From NCBI GenBank assembly GCA_964225175.1, contig CAXQNK010000032.1, positions 1 through 27,981 of the forward strand: a stretch of 27,981 bases of DNA. Direction: 5' to 3'. A program made the position numbers and the translations under genes. The DNA comes from WTJD01 sp964225175. Lineage in GTDB: Bacteria; Pseudomonadota; Gammaproteobacteria; Xanthomonadales; SZUA-36. Under the pieces are notes generated by a model. That model was not told where the DNA came from, made no database searches, and saw only the letters and a program-made list of their open reading frames with translations. Positions 1 to 7,413 of the stretch are shown in pieces (position 1 is the first letter of the stretch; every line of letters starts with the position of its first letter).

Positions 1-52
1 GTGCCGCGCGCCTGCCTGGACCCGTTATTTCGACCAGCGAGAAATTGTTCAT
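1..52 (-). CDS. Possible 5' end of a gene leaving the left edge
   Basis: On the minus strand an ATG at 52 opens a reading frame of 17 codons with no stop before the window edge. The peptide begins MNNFSLVEITGPGRRAA. I cannot identify a family from so short a stretch, and there is no convincing Shine-Dalgarno sequence upstream. It would be divergent from the gene starting at 180, which fits the intergenic palindrome between them. It could equally be chance. Confidence 0.3.
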   Translation of the reverse strand, partial: MNNFSLVEITGPGRRAA

Positions 53-69
53 CAGGTCATCATAATCGC

Positions 70-84
70 AAATTGTGACAATTT
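70..84. promoter_or_regulatory. Perfect 15-bp palindrome, candidate operator
   Basis: AAATTGT (70-76), one central G, then ACAATTT (78-84) form a perfect 7-bp dyad. It lies between the possible minus-strand start at 52 and the + strand start at 180. A one-base centre cannot form an RNA hairpin loop, so a protein-binding operator is the more natural reading. The regulator is unknown. Confidence 0.45.
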
Positions 85-179
85 ATGGTAGCGCATCTAG
101 CCAGCCGTATCGCCACGTATTTCAAGCAGTTACGGCAAGTGTTAAGCTTCTCAGGACACACCTGCCGACCTGGGACTGA

Positions 180-1184
180 ATGCAATCCAAAACCATCATC
201 CGCCGCGCGAGACCGTCCGACCTGGCATCGGTGATGGATTTCGTGGGACAGAGTAAAACCGGAACTTCCGACCAACAGAACGCGGAATGGATCCTGCATC
301 CAATCGACCTGGCTGATACGCGGCACCCATTGCAAGAGGCCATGGATGATGAATCTGTTCACATTGCCGTGACAGGCGGCAAACTTTCAGGCCTTGCCGT
401 TCTCAATGTACGACAGGCTCGATTGCTGCAACTTCGTATATGCGCCTCTCCGCAGCAGGCACAGATTGCCGCACGCTTGTTGCAATCGATCGAGCGCCGC
501 GCCGTGTGTTTTGGTATCAGGCGGATCCATCTTTTTGCACGTCCAGAACGCGAGGCCTTTCTCTCAGCACATCATTATGTCCGGCCCGATTCAAACGAGG
601 CACTTGCGCACGGGAAGAATTCGCAAGCAGCTCGGCGCTCGCGCAGTCTTCTGCGCCGCAGAACCCGCCTCGCACGCCATGTCGATTCGCTGCTGCGGGA
701 CCTTGGGGTGCCCAGCGATTACGGCCAGCTCCATCGCCTCGAACTACAGGCAGAATGTCAGTCTCTGTGCCTCGTCGAGAGAACCGAAAATGGGCGGGAA
801 CATCACCTGATGCCCGCGGCGGCCCACGCCTGGTTCGAAATGTCCCGAGCGGCCACTCATGCCGGGGTGGGCCTGGAAATTGTGTCAGCGTTTCGATCTT
901 TTAATTACCAGGCCGACATCATTCGCCGGAAGTTGTCCGCAGGACAGAACATCGACGCCGTGCTCAAGGTGTCTGCAGCGCCCGGGTTCAGTGAACATCA
1001 CAGTGGAAGAGCGCTCGATCTCAACCAACCGGGTCTGCCGCCGCTTGAAACGACTTTTTCAGACACCGCTGCGTTCAGGTGGCTCAATAGCAATGCCGGT
1101 TCATTTGGATTCAGGATGTCCTATCCCCGAAATAACCGCCACGGCATCGCCTACGAGCCTTGGCATTGGGCCTGGACCGGCTGA
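180..1184 (+). CDS. GNAT-like domain fused to VanY-type D,D-carboxypeptidase (M15B)
   Basis: This 334-residue protein joins two domains. Residues 1-140 resemble a GNAT acetyltransferase fold, including a late segment FGIRRIHLFA and a tail like the family's C-terminal strand, but the acetyl-CoA pyrophosphate loop is degenerate (CASPQQAQIAARLL). A basic linker follows at about 150-166. Residues 167-334 carry the VanY/LdcB peptidase signatures: SAFRS with R239 and Q244, SEHHSGRALD with zinc ligands H273 and D280, and EPWHW with catalytic E326 and third ligand H329. M15B enzymes trim the terminal D-Ala of peptidoglycan stem peptides. No signal peptide or membrane segment is visible, so cytoplasmic action on precursors or recycled muropeptides is possible; that is inference. 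It converges with the glycosylase gene nine bases away. The start has only a weak GGGA upstream. The peptidase call is firm and the acetyltransferase call moderate. Confidence 0.85.
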   Translation: MQSKTIIRRARPSDLASVMDFVGQSKTGTSDQQNAEWILHPIDLADTRHPLQEAMDDESVHIAVTGGKLSGLAVLNVRQARLLQLRICASPQQAQIAARLLQSIERRAVCFGIRRIHLFARPEREAFLSAHHYVRPDSNEALAHGKNSQAARRSRSLLRRRTRLARHVDSLLRDLGVPSDYGQLHRLELQAECQSLCLVERTENGREHHLMPAAAHAWFEMSRAATHAGVGLEIVSAFRSFNYQADIIRRKLSAGQNIDAVLKVSAAPGFSEHHSGRALDLNQPGLPPLETTFSDTAAFRWLNSNAGSFGFRMSYPRNNRHGIAYEPWHWAWTG

Positions 1185-1193
1185 GTCCGCGCT

Positions 1194-1823
1194 TCAGCAG
1201 GTGGTGTCGGCAGCTCTCCAGAAATACCAACTGGCCGCGCTACGAAAAGGGCTGAGATGAGCCGTCGTCGTGATCACGTCCCGCGGGCTGGGAACGCCTG
1301 CGAGTCCGTAGACCCTTGCGACTCCTTTTTGCACACCAAGGTCGCTCGCGGGCATCACGTCAGGACGGCCAAGATTGAAGATCAGTACCATTTGCGCCGT
1401 CCAGGGACCGATGCCCCGGACCGCGATCAACCGTTCAATCACCTGTTCATCATCCAGGCGGCCCAAACGCGCCCTGCTCGGGACTGTTCCGTCCATGCAT
1501 TTTGTCGCCAGGTCCTGAATGGAGCGCGCCTTGGCCTCCGACAGACCCACTGCCCGCAATGCCTTCATGTTCATCTTCAACACAGGCTCGGGGCGGGGAA
1601 TTTCGTCAGGACACAATGCACAAAACCGACCGTAGATGGTCGCGGCAGCCTTTCCTGAAAGTTGTTGATAGGCGATTGAACGACTCAAGGCCACGAACAG
1701 ATCAGGCTCGTGGGCCAAGTGCAAGCGCTCTGATCCAAAAGCCCTGATGAAAGAACACAGGCGCGGGCAGGAGGACTCGAGGTGCGCCCGGGCGCTCGTC
1801 CAGTTATAGCGTAGTCGACTCAC
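1194..1823 (-). CDS. AlkA-family DNA-3-methyladenine glycosylase
   Basis: The product is a base-excision repair glycosylase of the HhH-GPD superfamily, expected to excise alkylated purines from DNA. The helix-hairpin-helix appears at residues 136-145 (RGIGPWTAQM) and the catalytic aspartate is D161 in PASDLGVQKG. The C-terminal PFRSAASWYFWR is typical of the family. At 209 residues it is the short form, without the extra N-terminal domain of E. coli AlkA. The start codon is GTG at 1823, and no better ATG exists before residue 84. The upstream SD is weak. It lies 46 bases downstream of the DUF423 gene on the same strand, so it may ride on that operon's transcript. Confidence 0.9.
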   Translation of the reverse strand: MSRLRYNWTSARAHLESSCPRLCSFIRAFGSERLHLAHEPDLFVALSRSIAYQQLSGKAAATIYGRFCALCPDEIPRPEPVLKMNMKALRAVGLSEAKARSIQDLATKCMDGTVPSRARLGRLDDEQVIERLIAVRGIGPWTAQMVLIFNLGRPDVMPASDLGVQKGVARVYGLAGVPSPRDVITTTAHLSPFRSAASWYFWRAADTTC

Positions 1824-1869
1824 GCTTCAGCAAGCTCGTTCGCATCGGTTTTGGCCTTCGCCGGTCCGT

Positions 1870-2274
1870 TTATCGCCGTTCATTATCCCGCTCGTAACCG
1901 GATTCACGAAGGGCTCCCAAGGCGATACACAACCAGGACAGGATTAACGCAAAGCCCCCCATCGGGGGTATATTTGCAACAGCAGCCGGTGACGCAGTTT
2001 GTTGCCAATATATCCCGCCACTAAACAGAACGACACCCGCAAACATCAATGGACCCGCAGCCCGGTACCAGGTTGAAGTTCTCTGACGCAACAACACGGA
2101 CAGCGCGAGCAATGCGGGCGCATGGACCAGGTGGATCAGGCTGGCCGACGCCCAACTGCGCTGAGCTGCCGGGTTGTCGTCACCGCCGAGCAGGTGGGCA
2201 CCAACGGCTGCAAGAATGACACCGCTCAGGCCAAGAAGCGCCGCAGCAGCGGTCATCAATCGATTGAAACTCAT
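1870..2274 (-). CDS. DUF423 family small membrane protein
   Basis: This 134-residue hydrophobic protein has four predicted membrane helices. The N-terminal helix carries LSGVILAAVGAHLL, followed by the family's HLVHAPALL stretch, then LMFAGVVLFSGGIYW and PPMGGFALILSWLCIALGAL. These are hallmarks of the DUF423 (YwdK-like) inner-membrane family, whose function is not known. Its ATG at 2274 overlaps the stop of the DUF4340 gene as ATGA, so translation is probably coupled. It is the last gene of the ABC/GldG-like operon, or next to last if the glycosylase is included. Family assignment is good; the role is unknown. Confidence 0.85.
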   Translation of the reverse strand: MSFNRLMTAAAALLGLSGVILAAVGAHLLGGDDNPAAQRSWASASLIHLVHAPALLALSVLLRQRTSTWYRAAGPLMFAGVVLFSGGIYWQQTASPAAVANIPPMGGFALILSWLCIALGALRESGYERDNERR

Positions 2275-3344
2275 GGATTCGCGGTGTCGGCGTCGCTCTC
2301 GAGCGGCTTCAGTAGGTCGGCCTGGCGCTTGCCCAAGCTTGAAAATTTGTATTCGGGAATCCTGAACTGCCAGCCCTGTCTGGCCTCGTTGAATCGCTCG
2401 GCTTCAGCGGACATCGAAACTTCGATCTCTGGAATCTGCACGTCTGCTTCCCCGATGGGCGTCACGGCAGCCGGTGTTGTTGCGCTCAACATCAGCCAGT
2501 GCGACCCGTCTTCGGTCCAGGCATCAACAATGTACTCGAGCCCGCCAAACGTCAGCGCCCGGAATCGAACTGCATCATCAGGCGCATCTCCAATCGCAGG
2601 ACGAACGGCATCCATTTGCAACGCGGACAGTGCGCCGGCAAGCGAATTCACGGACCAGGCCGAGGAAATTTCCCGGCCCTCTGGCAGGCTCTCCAGGGTG
2701 AAATCGGTATCAGCAGCATTGCCTTTGCGAGCCCGTATCCAGTCTCCATCCGGGTGAATGATTTCGAGCTCCGAAACTTCGCCCGATGGCAGGTCGATGA
2801 TTTGCCGATCCGCCCAGTCCACTGCATTTACGGAAGCCTCCATCTCCTTGTCCACGAGCACGCTGCGCGCGGCATCTGCAAGTCGAGCGTACTGACCTTC
2901 CCGTCCCGATGCCGACTTGCCCAAGATGATCGACCGGGACTGGTTCTCCCAATACAGGGTTACGCGAATGCCGGTCGCCGGTTCGGAATCGGAATGCTTC
3001 ACTCCCAGGCGCTCGTAGTAGTCAGGGTTATCCGTCTTGAGCTCGAGAATCCGCGCTTGAGCAAGATCGCCTAGCAATTGGCGCAGTTTTTCCCAGCTCG
3101 CCGGATAGCCATCCAGTTCCTCGATTGCCCAGGCATCCTCGGTACGATAGACGCTGACCGACTCATTCGAGCGATCAAATACCACGCGCTCAACTGCGTT
3201 AATGTGTTCTGAAAGCCCAGGCAAAAGGGGGTCATTACCCATGGCCCCGTCGTCCTTGCTGCTCTGCCTGGGCACCAATAATGCGACAGCGATTACTGCA
3301 ATGACCGTTGCAAGAAGTAAGGTCGAAAAATGCTTTCTGCTCAT
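2271..3344 (-). CDS. DUF4340 domain-containing membrane-anchored protein
   Basis: This 357-residue protein has a single N-terminal membrane anchor (residues 8-24) followed by a long soluble, probably periplasmic, domain. Motifs such as WAIEELDGYPASWEKL, ILGKSASGREGQYARL and WADRQIIDLPSGEVSELEI are typical of DUF4340, a repeated beta-rich module often encoded next to GldG-like ABC components. No catalytic residues can be assigned. The ATG at 3344 overlaps the stop of the GldG-like gene (ATGA) and has a strong purine-rich SD (GGAAGGAAGAG) just upstream. Presumably it is a partner of the ABC complex; the substrate is unknown. Confidence 0.82.
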   Translation of the reverse strand: MSRKHFSTLLLATVIAVIAVALLVPRQSSKDDGAMGNDPLLPGLSEHINAVERVVFDRSNESVSVYRTEDAWAIEELDGYPASWEKLRQLLGDLAQARILELKTDNPDYYERLGVKHSDSEPATGIRVTLYWENQSRSIILGKSASGREGQYARLADAARSVLVDKEMEASVNAVDWADRQIIDLPSGEVSELEIIHPDGDWIRARKGNAADTDFTLESLPEGREISSAWSVNSLAGALSALQMDAVRPAIGDAPDDAVRFRALTFGGLEYIVDAWTEDGSHWLMLSATTPAAVTPIGEADVQIPEIEVSMSAEAERFNEARQGWQFRIPEYKFSSLGKRQADLLKPLESDADTANP

Positions 3345-5218
3345 GCCGGCTCTTCCTTCCTGCGCCGCTGGCGGAACTGGCCAATGAACACGGAGAGCAC
3401 GATGACCAGGATGGGGACCAGGCCGATGTTGACGATTTTGAGCCAGGTGCCGAGCCCATCGATTTCGCGATCAAGCTGATGCCGGACCTCTCGCAAATCC
3501 GCCCTGATTTTCAATCGCTGATCGACAAAGCGCTGAATTTCCGTCTCCTGAGCCAAACTCAGCACGGTCAGGTCGCCATCCTCTCGCGAGGACTGTATCT
3601 CCGTCAGCTTACGCTCAGTGTCTTCCAGTTCTTGCTGCAAGCGCTCCTCGGTCGCCCGAAATTGCTCCTCAGCCTCCAGCCGTAGGCGGTCGACCCGGGT
3701 AAACGGCCGAGCCGATGTCGCACGCGTGCGAATGCTGATCAGTTCGGGACTGCCAAGCATGTGGTCTACCCCATTCACAACCAGGGATCCATTATCGGCA
3801 AAGGAATTGACCAGGGTCTGTCCCAGGAAATTCTGTTTCTGCACCCACAGCCGATCACTGAGCACGTCAGAGTCAGCGAACAGGAGTACGTTGATGCCCC
3901 CTTCCACGGCCCTGCTCCGATGGATTTCAGCTTGCTCTTGTGTTGGCGCCTGCTCGTATAGGGACTGGGCAGGTCCTGTCACGCGTGCTGCCAGGGCATA
4001 ACGGTCACCGGTTGGTTCAAACCCGTCCAGCAGCTCATTCGGATTGTTCAGAAATCGCAGACGCCCGCTATCGATGGGTGCCGCATTTTCACTGCTAAGC
4101 ACGAGGGGCTCGAATGCTGTCGTGGCGTCCTCGACCGGTTCAAACCAGCCAGCGGATGAAAAATTCACCGCTTCGAGGTCCGCGCTGACAATGTCGTCTG
4201 AATTCAACCCATCACCTGTGACCGACAGGATGCCGAGGTGGCGAACGGGTGCCATTCCGGCACCGGCACTGACCTGGAGCGCGTAATACAGGTCCCCGAC
4301 GACACGACCGGCATCGTAAGCGACACCCCACGCAGTGAGCAGCTCACCAAGGTCTGATGCACTGCGGGCGTTCATACGAGCCATGGGGTCAGAGGGATCA
4401 CCCCCTGTATCCATCTCCGCCATCGGATCCAGGAACACCACAAGGCGCCCGCCTCGAAGCACAAACTGGTCCAGCTCATATCGAAATTCGGCGCTGAGCT
4501 CCCGGGGGTGCACCATGAACAGCAGGTCGACATCCTCGGCGATCACCTCGGCATTGGGTCCCAACGTTTCCACGTTGAAGAGCTGGGTTAACTGATCATA
4601 AATTACCCAGCCCTCTCTCAGACCCTGGCTCATGGGATCAAAACCGGGCTCGAGCTCCAGCGAACTGAACAACGCCACCTTCCGTCTCTCCGGGCGCGAC
4701 AGGGTGGCTACCATTTTGGCGAGGTCGTATTCAAGAAAGCGTTCCTTGGAGGGCTGGATAAACGGCATGACCTGGACGTCGTCGAGGCTATTGGTTCCCG
4801 CCAGGCCGAAATAGAGCATGTCTCCGCCTGCGCCCACGGGGACCGACTGAAGACCAAACTCTGCGGCCCGATCCTCATCCGGAGAGAACGGCAGCGGATT
4901 GATCCGCCTTACCGAGAGACCGCCGGCACTGGCTTGTGCCATCTCCTCGAGCAGCTCTTCCACCCACGCCGCATAACTTCGCAACTGGGGTAACTCCCGG
5001 CTGCTCTCCTCGGAAAAGAAAAGATAGAGCGTCACGGGCTCCTGGAGATTTTCGAGAATTTCCCGGGTGCCAACGCTCAGCGTGTATTGCCCATTCTCCG
5101 TCAAGTCGACGCGCCACCCGCGGAGCATCGCGTTGGAAATAATGAGTAGGGCGATAAACAGCAAACTCGCCAGTGCGATGGTGCCGAAAGAATAAAAACT
5201 TCGATTTGCCGGATTCAT
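3341..5218 (-). CDS. GldG-like ABC transporter auxiliary protein
   Basis: This 625-residue protein matches the GldG / DUF4350-type 'ABC-type uncharacterised transport system' layout. An N-terminal membrane helix (about residues 9-28) is followed by a large extracytoplasmic domain that includes VTLYLFFSEESSRELPQLRSYA, trimmed here to its recognisable core. A coiled-coil rich in Glu, Arg and Gln comes next at about 515-585. The protein ends with a C-terminal helix (IGLVPILVIVLSVFIGQF) and a basic tail. I place the start at 5218 because GGAG lies five bases upstream and the permease stop is at 5230-5232. An upstream in-frame start at 5278 would overlap the permease by about 50 bases and add residues unlike the family. 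In Bacteroidetes GldG works with GldA and GldF in gliding; here the role is unknown. Confidence 0.85.
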   Translation of the reverse strand: MNPANRSFYSFGTIALASLLFIALLIISNAMLRGWRVDLTENGQYTLSVGTREILENLQEPVTLYLFFSEESSRELPQLRSYAAWVEELLEEMAQASAGGLSVRRINPLPFSPDEDRAAEFGLQSVPVGAGGDMLYFGLAGTNSLDDVQVMPFIQPSKERFLEYDLAKMVATLSRPERRKVALFSSLELEPGFDPMSQGLREGWVIYDQLTQLFNVETLGPNAEVIAEDVDLLFMVHPRELSAEFRYELDQFVLRGGRLVVFLDPMAEMDTGGDPSDPMARMNARSASDLGELLTAWGVAYDAGRVVGDLYYALQVSAGAGMAPVRHLGILSVTGDGLNSDDIVSADLEAVNFSSAGWFEPVEDATTAFEPLVLSSENAAPIDSGRLRFLNNPNELLDGFEPTGDRYALAARVTGPAQSLYEQAPTQEQAEIHRSRAVEGGINVLLFADSDVLSDRLWVQKQNFLGQTLVNSFADNGSLVVNGVDHMLGSPELISIRTRATSARPFTRVDRLRLEAEEQFRATEERLQQELEDTERKLTEIQSSREDGDLTVLSLAQETEIQRFVDQRLKIRADLREVRHQLDREIDGLGTWLKIVNIGLVPILVIVLSVFIGQFRQRRRKEEPA

Positions 5219-5229
5219 GATTACTCCGC

Positions 5230-5964
5230 TCAATCTGCTTTTCTCAGTTCCAGGATGATGACGTTGTTGAATAACCAAAACCCGGTAACCAGTAGAAAAT
5301 ACAGGAGATCACGCATGTCAATCACGCCTCTCGAAATATCACTGAAATGCGCGAGGAAACTCATATTGGCCACCGCATCCAGGACGATTTGTGGTGCCCA
5401 CCCGCTGAACAGGTTCATCACCATGGGCAACCCACTCAATAGAAACACAAAACACGCAGCAATCGCCAGGATGAAAGCGATGACCTGGCTGCGGGTCACT
5501 GCGGACATGCATGAACCGATGGCAAGCATGCCACCCGCCATGAGCCAGCTTCCAATGTACGCCGCCAGGATCACGCCGTTATCAGGATTCCCAAGGTAAT
5601 TGACGGTAATCCAGACAGGAAACGTCAAGCTGAGCGTGAAACCCAGAAAAAGCCAGGCCGCAAGGAATTTACCCACAACCGCTTGTAAGGGGGAGATCGG
5701 CAAAGTCAACAGCAGCTCAATGGTTCCCGATCGTCGCTCTTCCGCCCACAATCGCATGGAGATGGCGGGCACCAAAAACAGGTAAAGCCAGGGGTGGAAA
5801 CGGAAGAATGGCTCCAAGTCGGCCGTTCCGCGTTCGTAGAACCCACCCAGATAAAACGTGAACACACCGGCCATCACCAGGAAAATGACGATGAATACAT
5901 AGGCAACCGCAGTCGAAAAATAGCCAGCCAGTTCACGCCGAAGGATATTGGTAATCGCCCCCAT
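5230..5964 (-). CDS. ABC-2 type permease, GldF-like
   Basis: This 244-residue integral membrane protein has about six helices and opens with MGAITNILRRELAGYFSTA, the usual pattern for ABC-2 permeases of the GldF/NosY kind. The segment RLWAEERRSGTIELLLTLPI is the conserved cytoplasmic coupling region that meets the ATPase. The protein ends in charged residues directly after a helix. Its ATG at 5964 shares one base with the ATPase stop (TGATG), so the two are translationally coupled. It would form the transmembrane channel with the ATPase at 5964-6881. The substrate cannot be read from sequence. Confidence 0.9.
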   Translation of the reverse strand: MGAITNILRRELAGYFSTAVAYVFIVIFLVMAGVFTFYLGGFYERGTADLEPFFRFHPWLYLFLVPAISMRLWAEERRSGTIELLLTLPISPLQAVVGKFLAAWLFLGFTLSLTFPVWITVNYLGNPDNGVILAAYIGSWLMAGGMLAIGSCMSAVTRSQVIAFILAIAACFVFLLSGLPMVMNLFSGWAPQIVLDAVANMSFLAHFSDISRGVIDMRDLLYFLLVTGFWLFNNVIILELRKAD

Positions 5965-6881
5965 CAGACTGTTTCTCCCCGCGTGATCATGCGGAACACT
6001 TCGTCGAGGCGGCCAGCCTCATAGCGCATCTCGGCCACCTGCCAGGCTCGCGCCCTGATCACATCGGTCACGGCCCCGAAAAGGCCGTCGCTAGCTGGGA
6101 ACACGGTCAGTTCATTGCCGTTGACTTCTGCGCTGGCCACTTCGGACAATTCACTCAGGACGCTGGCCATCTTGCGCACGTCATTCGCGACGAGCGTCAT
6201 TGCATTGTGGTAGCGGGATCTGGCCACCAGTCCGGCGGGGGAATCGTCTGCGAGCAACCGGCCCTGCGCAATGATCATGGCCCTGTTGCACACTGCCTCG
6301 ACTTCCTCAAGGATATGGGTGGAGATCACGATAATCTTGTCGCTGGACATGTCCGCTATCAAGCGACGCACTTCATGCTTTTGATTAGGATCAAGGCCGT
6401 CCGTGGGCTCATCGAGGATCAGGACATCCGGATCATGAATTATGGCCTGGGCGAGTCCCACACGTCGCCTGAATCCTTTCGAGAGGGTCTCGATCGCCTG
6501 GTGCACAACACCACTCAGATTAAGCCTCTCAATCACTTCCGACACGGCCCGCTCTCCGCGTGCCGAATCAAGCTCACGCGCCCGGGCCACGAAACGCAGA
6601 AACTGGCTCACGGTCATTTCACCGTAGCTCGGGGCGCCCTCTGGCAGGTAACCGATACAACGCCGGGCAGCGAGAGAATCACTAGTGACATCATGGCCGT
6701 GGATTCGTGCGGTTCCCGAACTCGGGGCGAGGAAGCCAGTAAGCATTTTCATGGTCGTTGATTTTCCAGCGCCGTTCGGGCCCAGAAAGCCCAGCACCTG
6801 CCCCGGTTCGACAGTAAAGCTTAAAGCATCCACGGCGGTGATATTGCCGTAGTGCTTGGACAAGGAATCAGCTTCAATCAT
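5964..6881 (-). CDS. ABC transporter ATP-binding protein, GldA/NatA-like
   Basis: This 305-residue nucleotide-binding subunit is the first gene of a five-gene minus-strand cluster. Walker A is GPNGAGKS at residues 34-41, the signature is LSKGF at 133-137 (a variant of LSGGQ common in this subfamily), Walker B is LILDEP at 154-159, and the H-loop histidine is H189. The C-terminal 90 residues form the extra domain typical of ABC-2 exporter ATPases. The start MIEADSLSKHYG is in register with homologues, but the bases before it are A-rich (CTGAAAAAAATG) with no clear SD, which is unusual for the first gene of an operon. It powers the neighbouring permease. Confidence 0.93.
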   Translation of the reverse strand: MIEADSLSKHYGNITAVDALSFTVEPGQVLGFLGPNGAGKSTTMKMLTGFLAPSSGTARIHGHDVTSDSLAARRCIGYLPEGAPSYGEMTVSQFLRFVARARELDSARGERAVSEVIERLNLSGVVHQAIETLSKGFRRRVGLAQAIIHDPDVLILDEPTDGLDPNQKHEVRRLIADMSSDKIIVISTHILEEVEAVCNRAMIIAQGRLLADDSPAGLVARSRYHNAMTLVANDVRKMASVLSELSEVASAEVNGNELTVFPASDGLFGAVTDVIRARAWQVAEMRYEAGRLDEVFRMITRGETV

Positions 6882-6891
6882 TTTTTTCAGA

Positions 6892-6904
6892 GTCGCGAAG
6901 CGAC
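6892..6904. repeat. Short hairpin just upstream of the ABC operon start
   Basis: GTCGC and GCGAC flank a 3-nt loop, 11 bases before the ATG at 6881. In the minus-strand transcript this would be a five-pair stem in the leader, next to an A-run that replaces a normal SD. It is weak, and chance is a serious alternative. Confidence 0.3.
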
Positions 6905-7068
6905 AAGTGTTTCATCATTGTTTATGTTACCAACTGGCAGCGGCTTTTTTACGGATTTTCTGATCGAATTTCAAGAATATCCTCGACGGCGCAATTCGCT
7001 CCAACACCGCAGACCACCGACGACCCCAAAGGTTCCCATCCATGGCGCAGCGCGAACTTGAGCATGCC

Positions 7069-7082
7069 GTGACTTTTGTCAC
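7069..7082. repeat. GTGAC-TTTT-GTCAC inverted repeat upstream of the PspB-like gene
   Basis: A perfect 5-bp dyad with a four-T spacer lies 59 bases before the PspB-like start at 7141, inside the 259-bp divergent region 6882-7140. It is short enough to be chance. I saw no convincing sigma-70 or sigma-54 promoter in that region, and nothing else in it. Confidence 0.25.
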
Positions 7083-7140
7083 TGGAACCAAAGATTCGCA
7101 GCCGCTAATTTGGGGGCAGTCACTCGAGGAGATTTCGATT

Positions 7141-7371
7141 ATGAGCTTCTGGACAGCAATCGCCATCATCTGCGTGGCCGGCATCATAGGACAGGTTTTT
7201 CGTAGCCGACACGAAGCCGGGAATTCTTCCGGCAATCAAGAACGGCTCGATCAAATGATGGATCGAATGGACGCGCTGGAAAGGGAAATGCGAGAGCGAA
7301 TCGAAGTGCTCGAGCGCATCATGACGGACCGGAAGGATGACCTGAAGCGCGCTTTTGATGGCTTGGAATAG
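7141..7371 (+). CDS. PspB-like small membrane protein with coiled coil
   Basis: This 76-residue protein has one N-terminal membrane helix (residues 3-20), a short basic turn (RSRH) and a coiled coil at about 35-74. The segment REMRERIEVLERIM matches the conserved tail of phage-shock protein PspB (MRERIQALESIL in E. coli). PspB is an inner-membrane member of the envelope-stress Psp response that works with PspC and PspA. I choose the ATG at 7141 because GAGGAG sits nine bases upstream. A longer frame from 7042 lacks such support and would add a non-membrane leader. No pspA, pspC or pspF lies nearby, so it is an orphan copy or a PspB-like stress protein with another partner. Confidence 0.75.
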   Translation: MSFWTAIAIICVAGIIGQVFRSRHEAGNSSGNQERLDQMMDRMDALEREMRERIEVLERIMTDRKDDLKRAFDGLE

Positions 7372-7413
7372 ACGCCTTTGGCCCGGCCACCGACACACAA
7401 AGCGATGGCGGGT

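Noticed and set aside
2122..2757. A 211-codon + strand frame opposite the DUF423 and DUF4340 genes
   Set aside because: Antisense to two family-supported genes with a coupled ATGA junction; low-complexity composition.
1870..6881. Calling the ABC cluster a gliding motility system
   Set aside because: Only GldA, GldF and GldG-like genes are present; the other gld/spr genes are not here and gammaproteobacteria are not known to glide with them.
6935..6955. TGGCA followed by a T-run as a possible sigma-54 promoter for the PspB-like gene
   Set aside because: The GC expected ten bases after the GG is missing; the spacing does not fit -24/-12.
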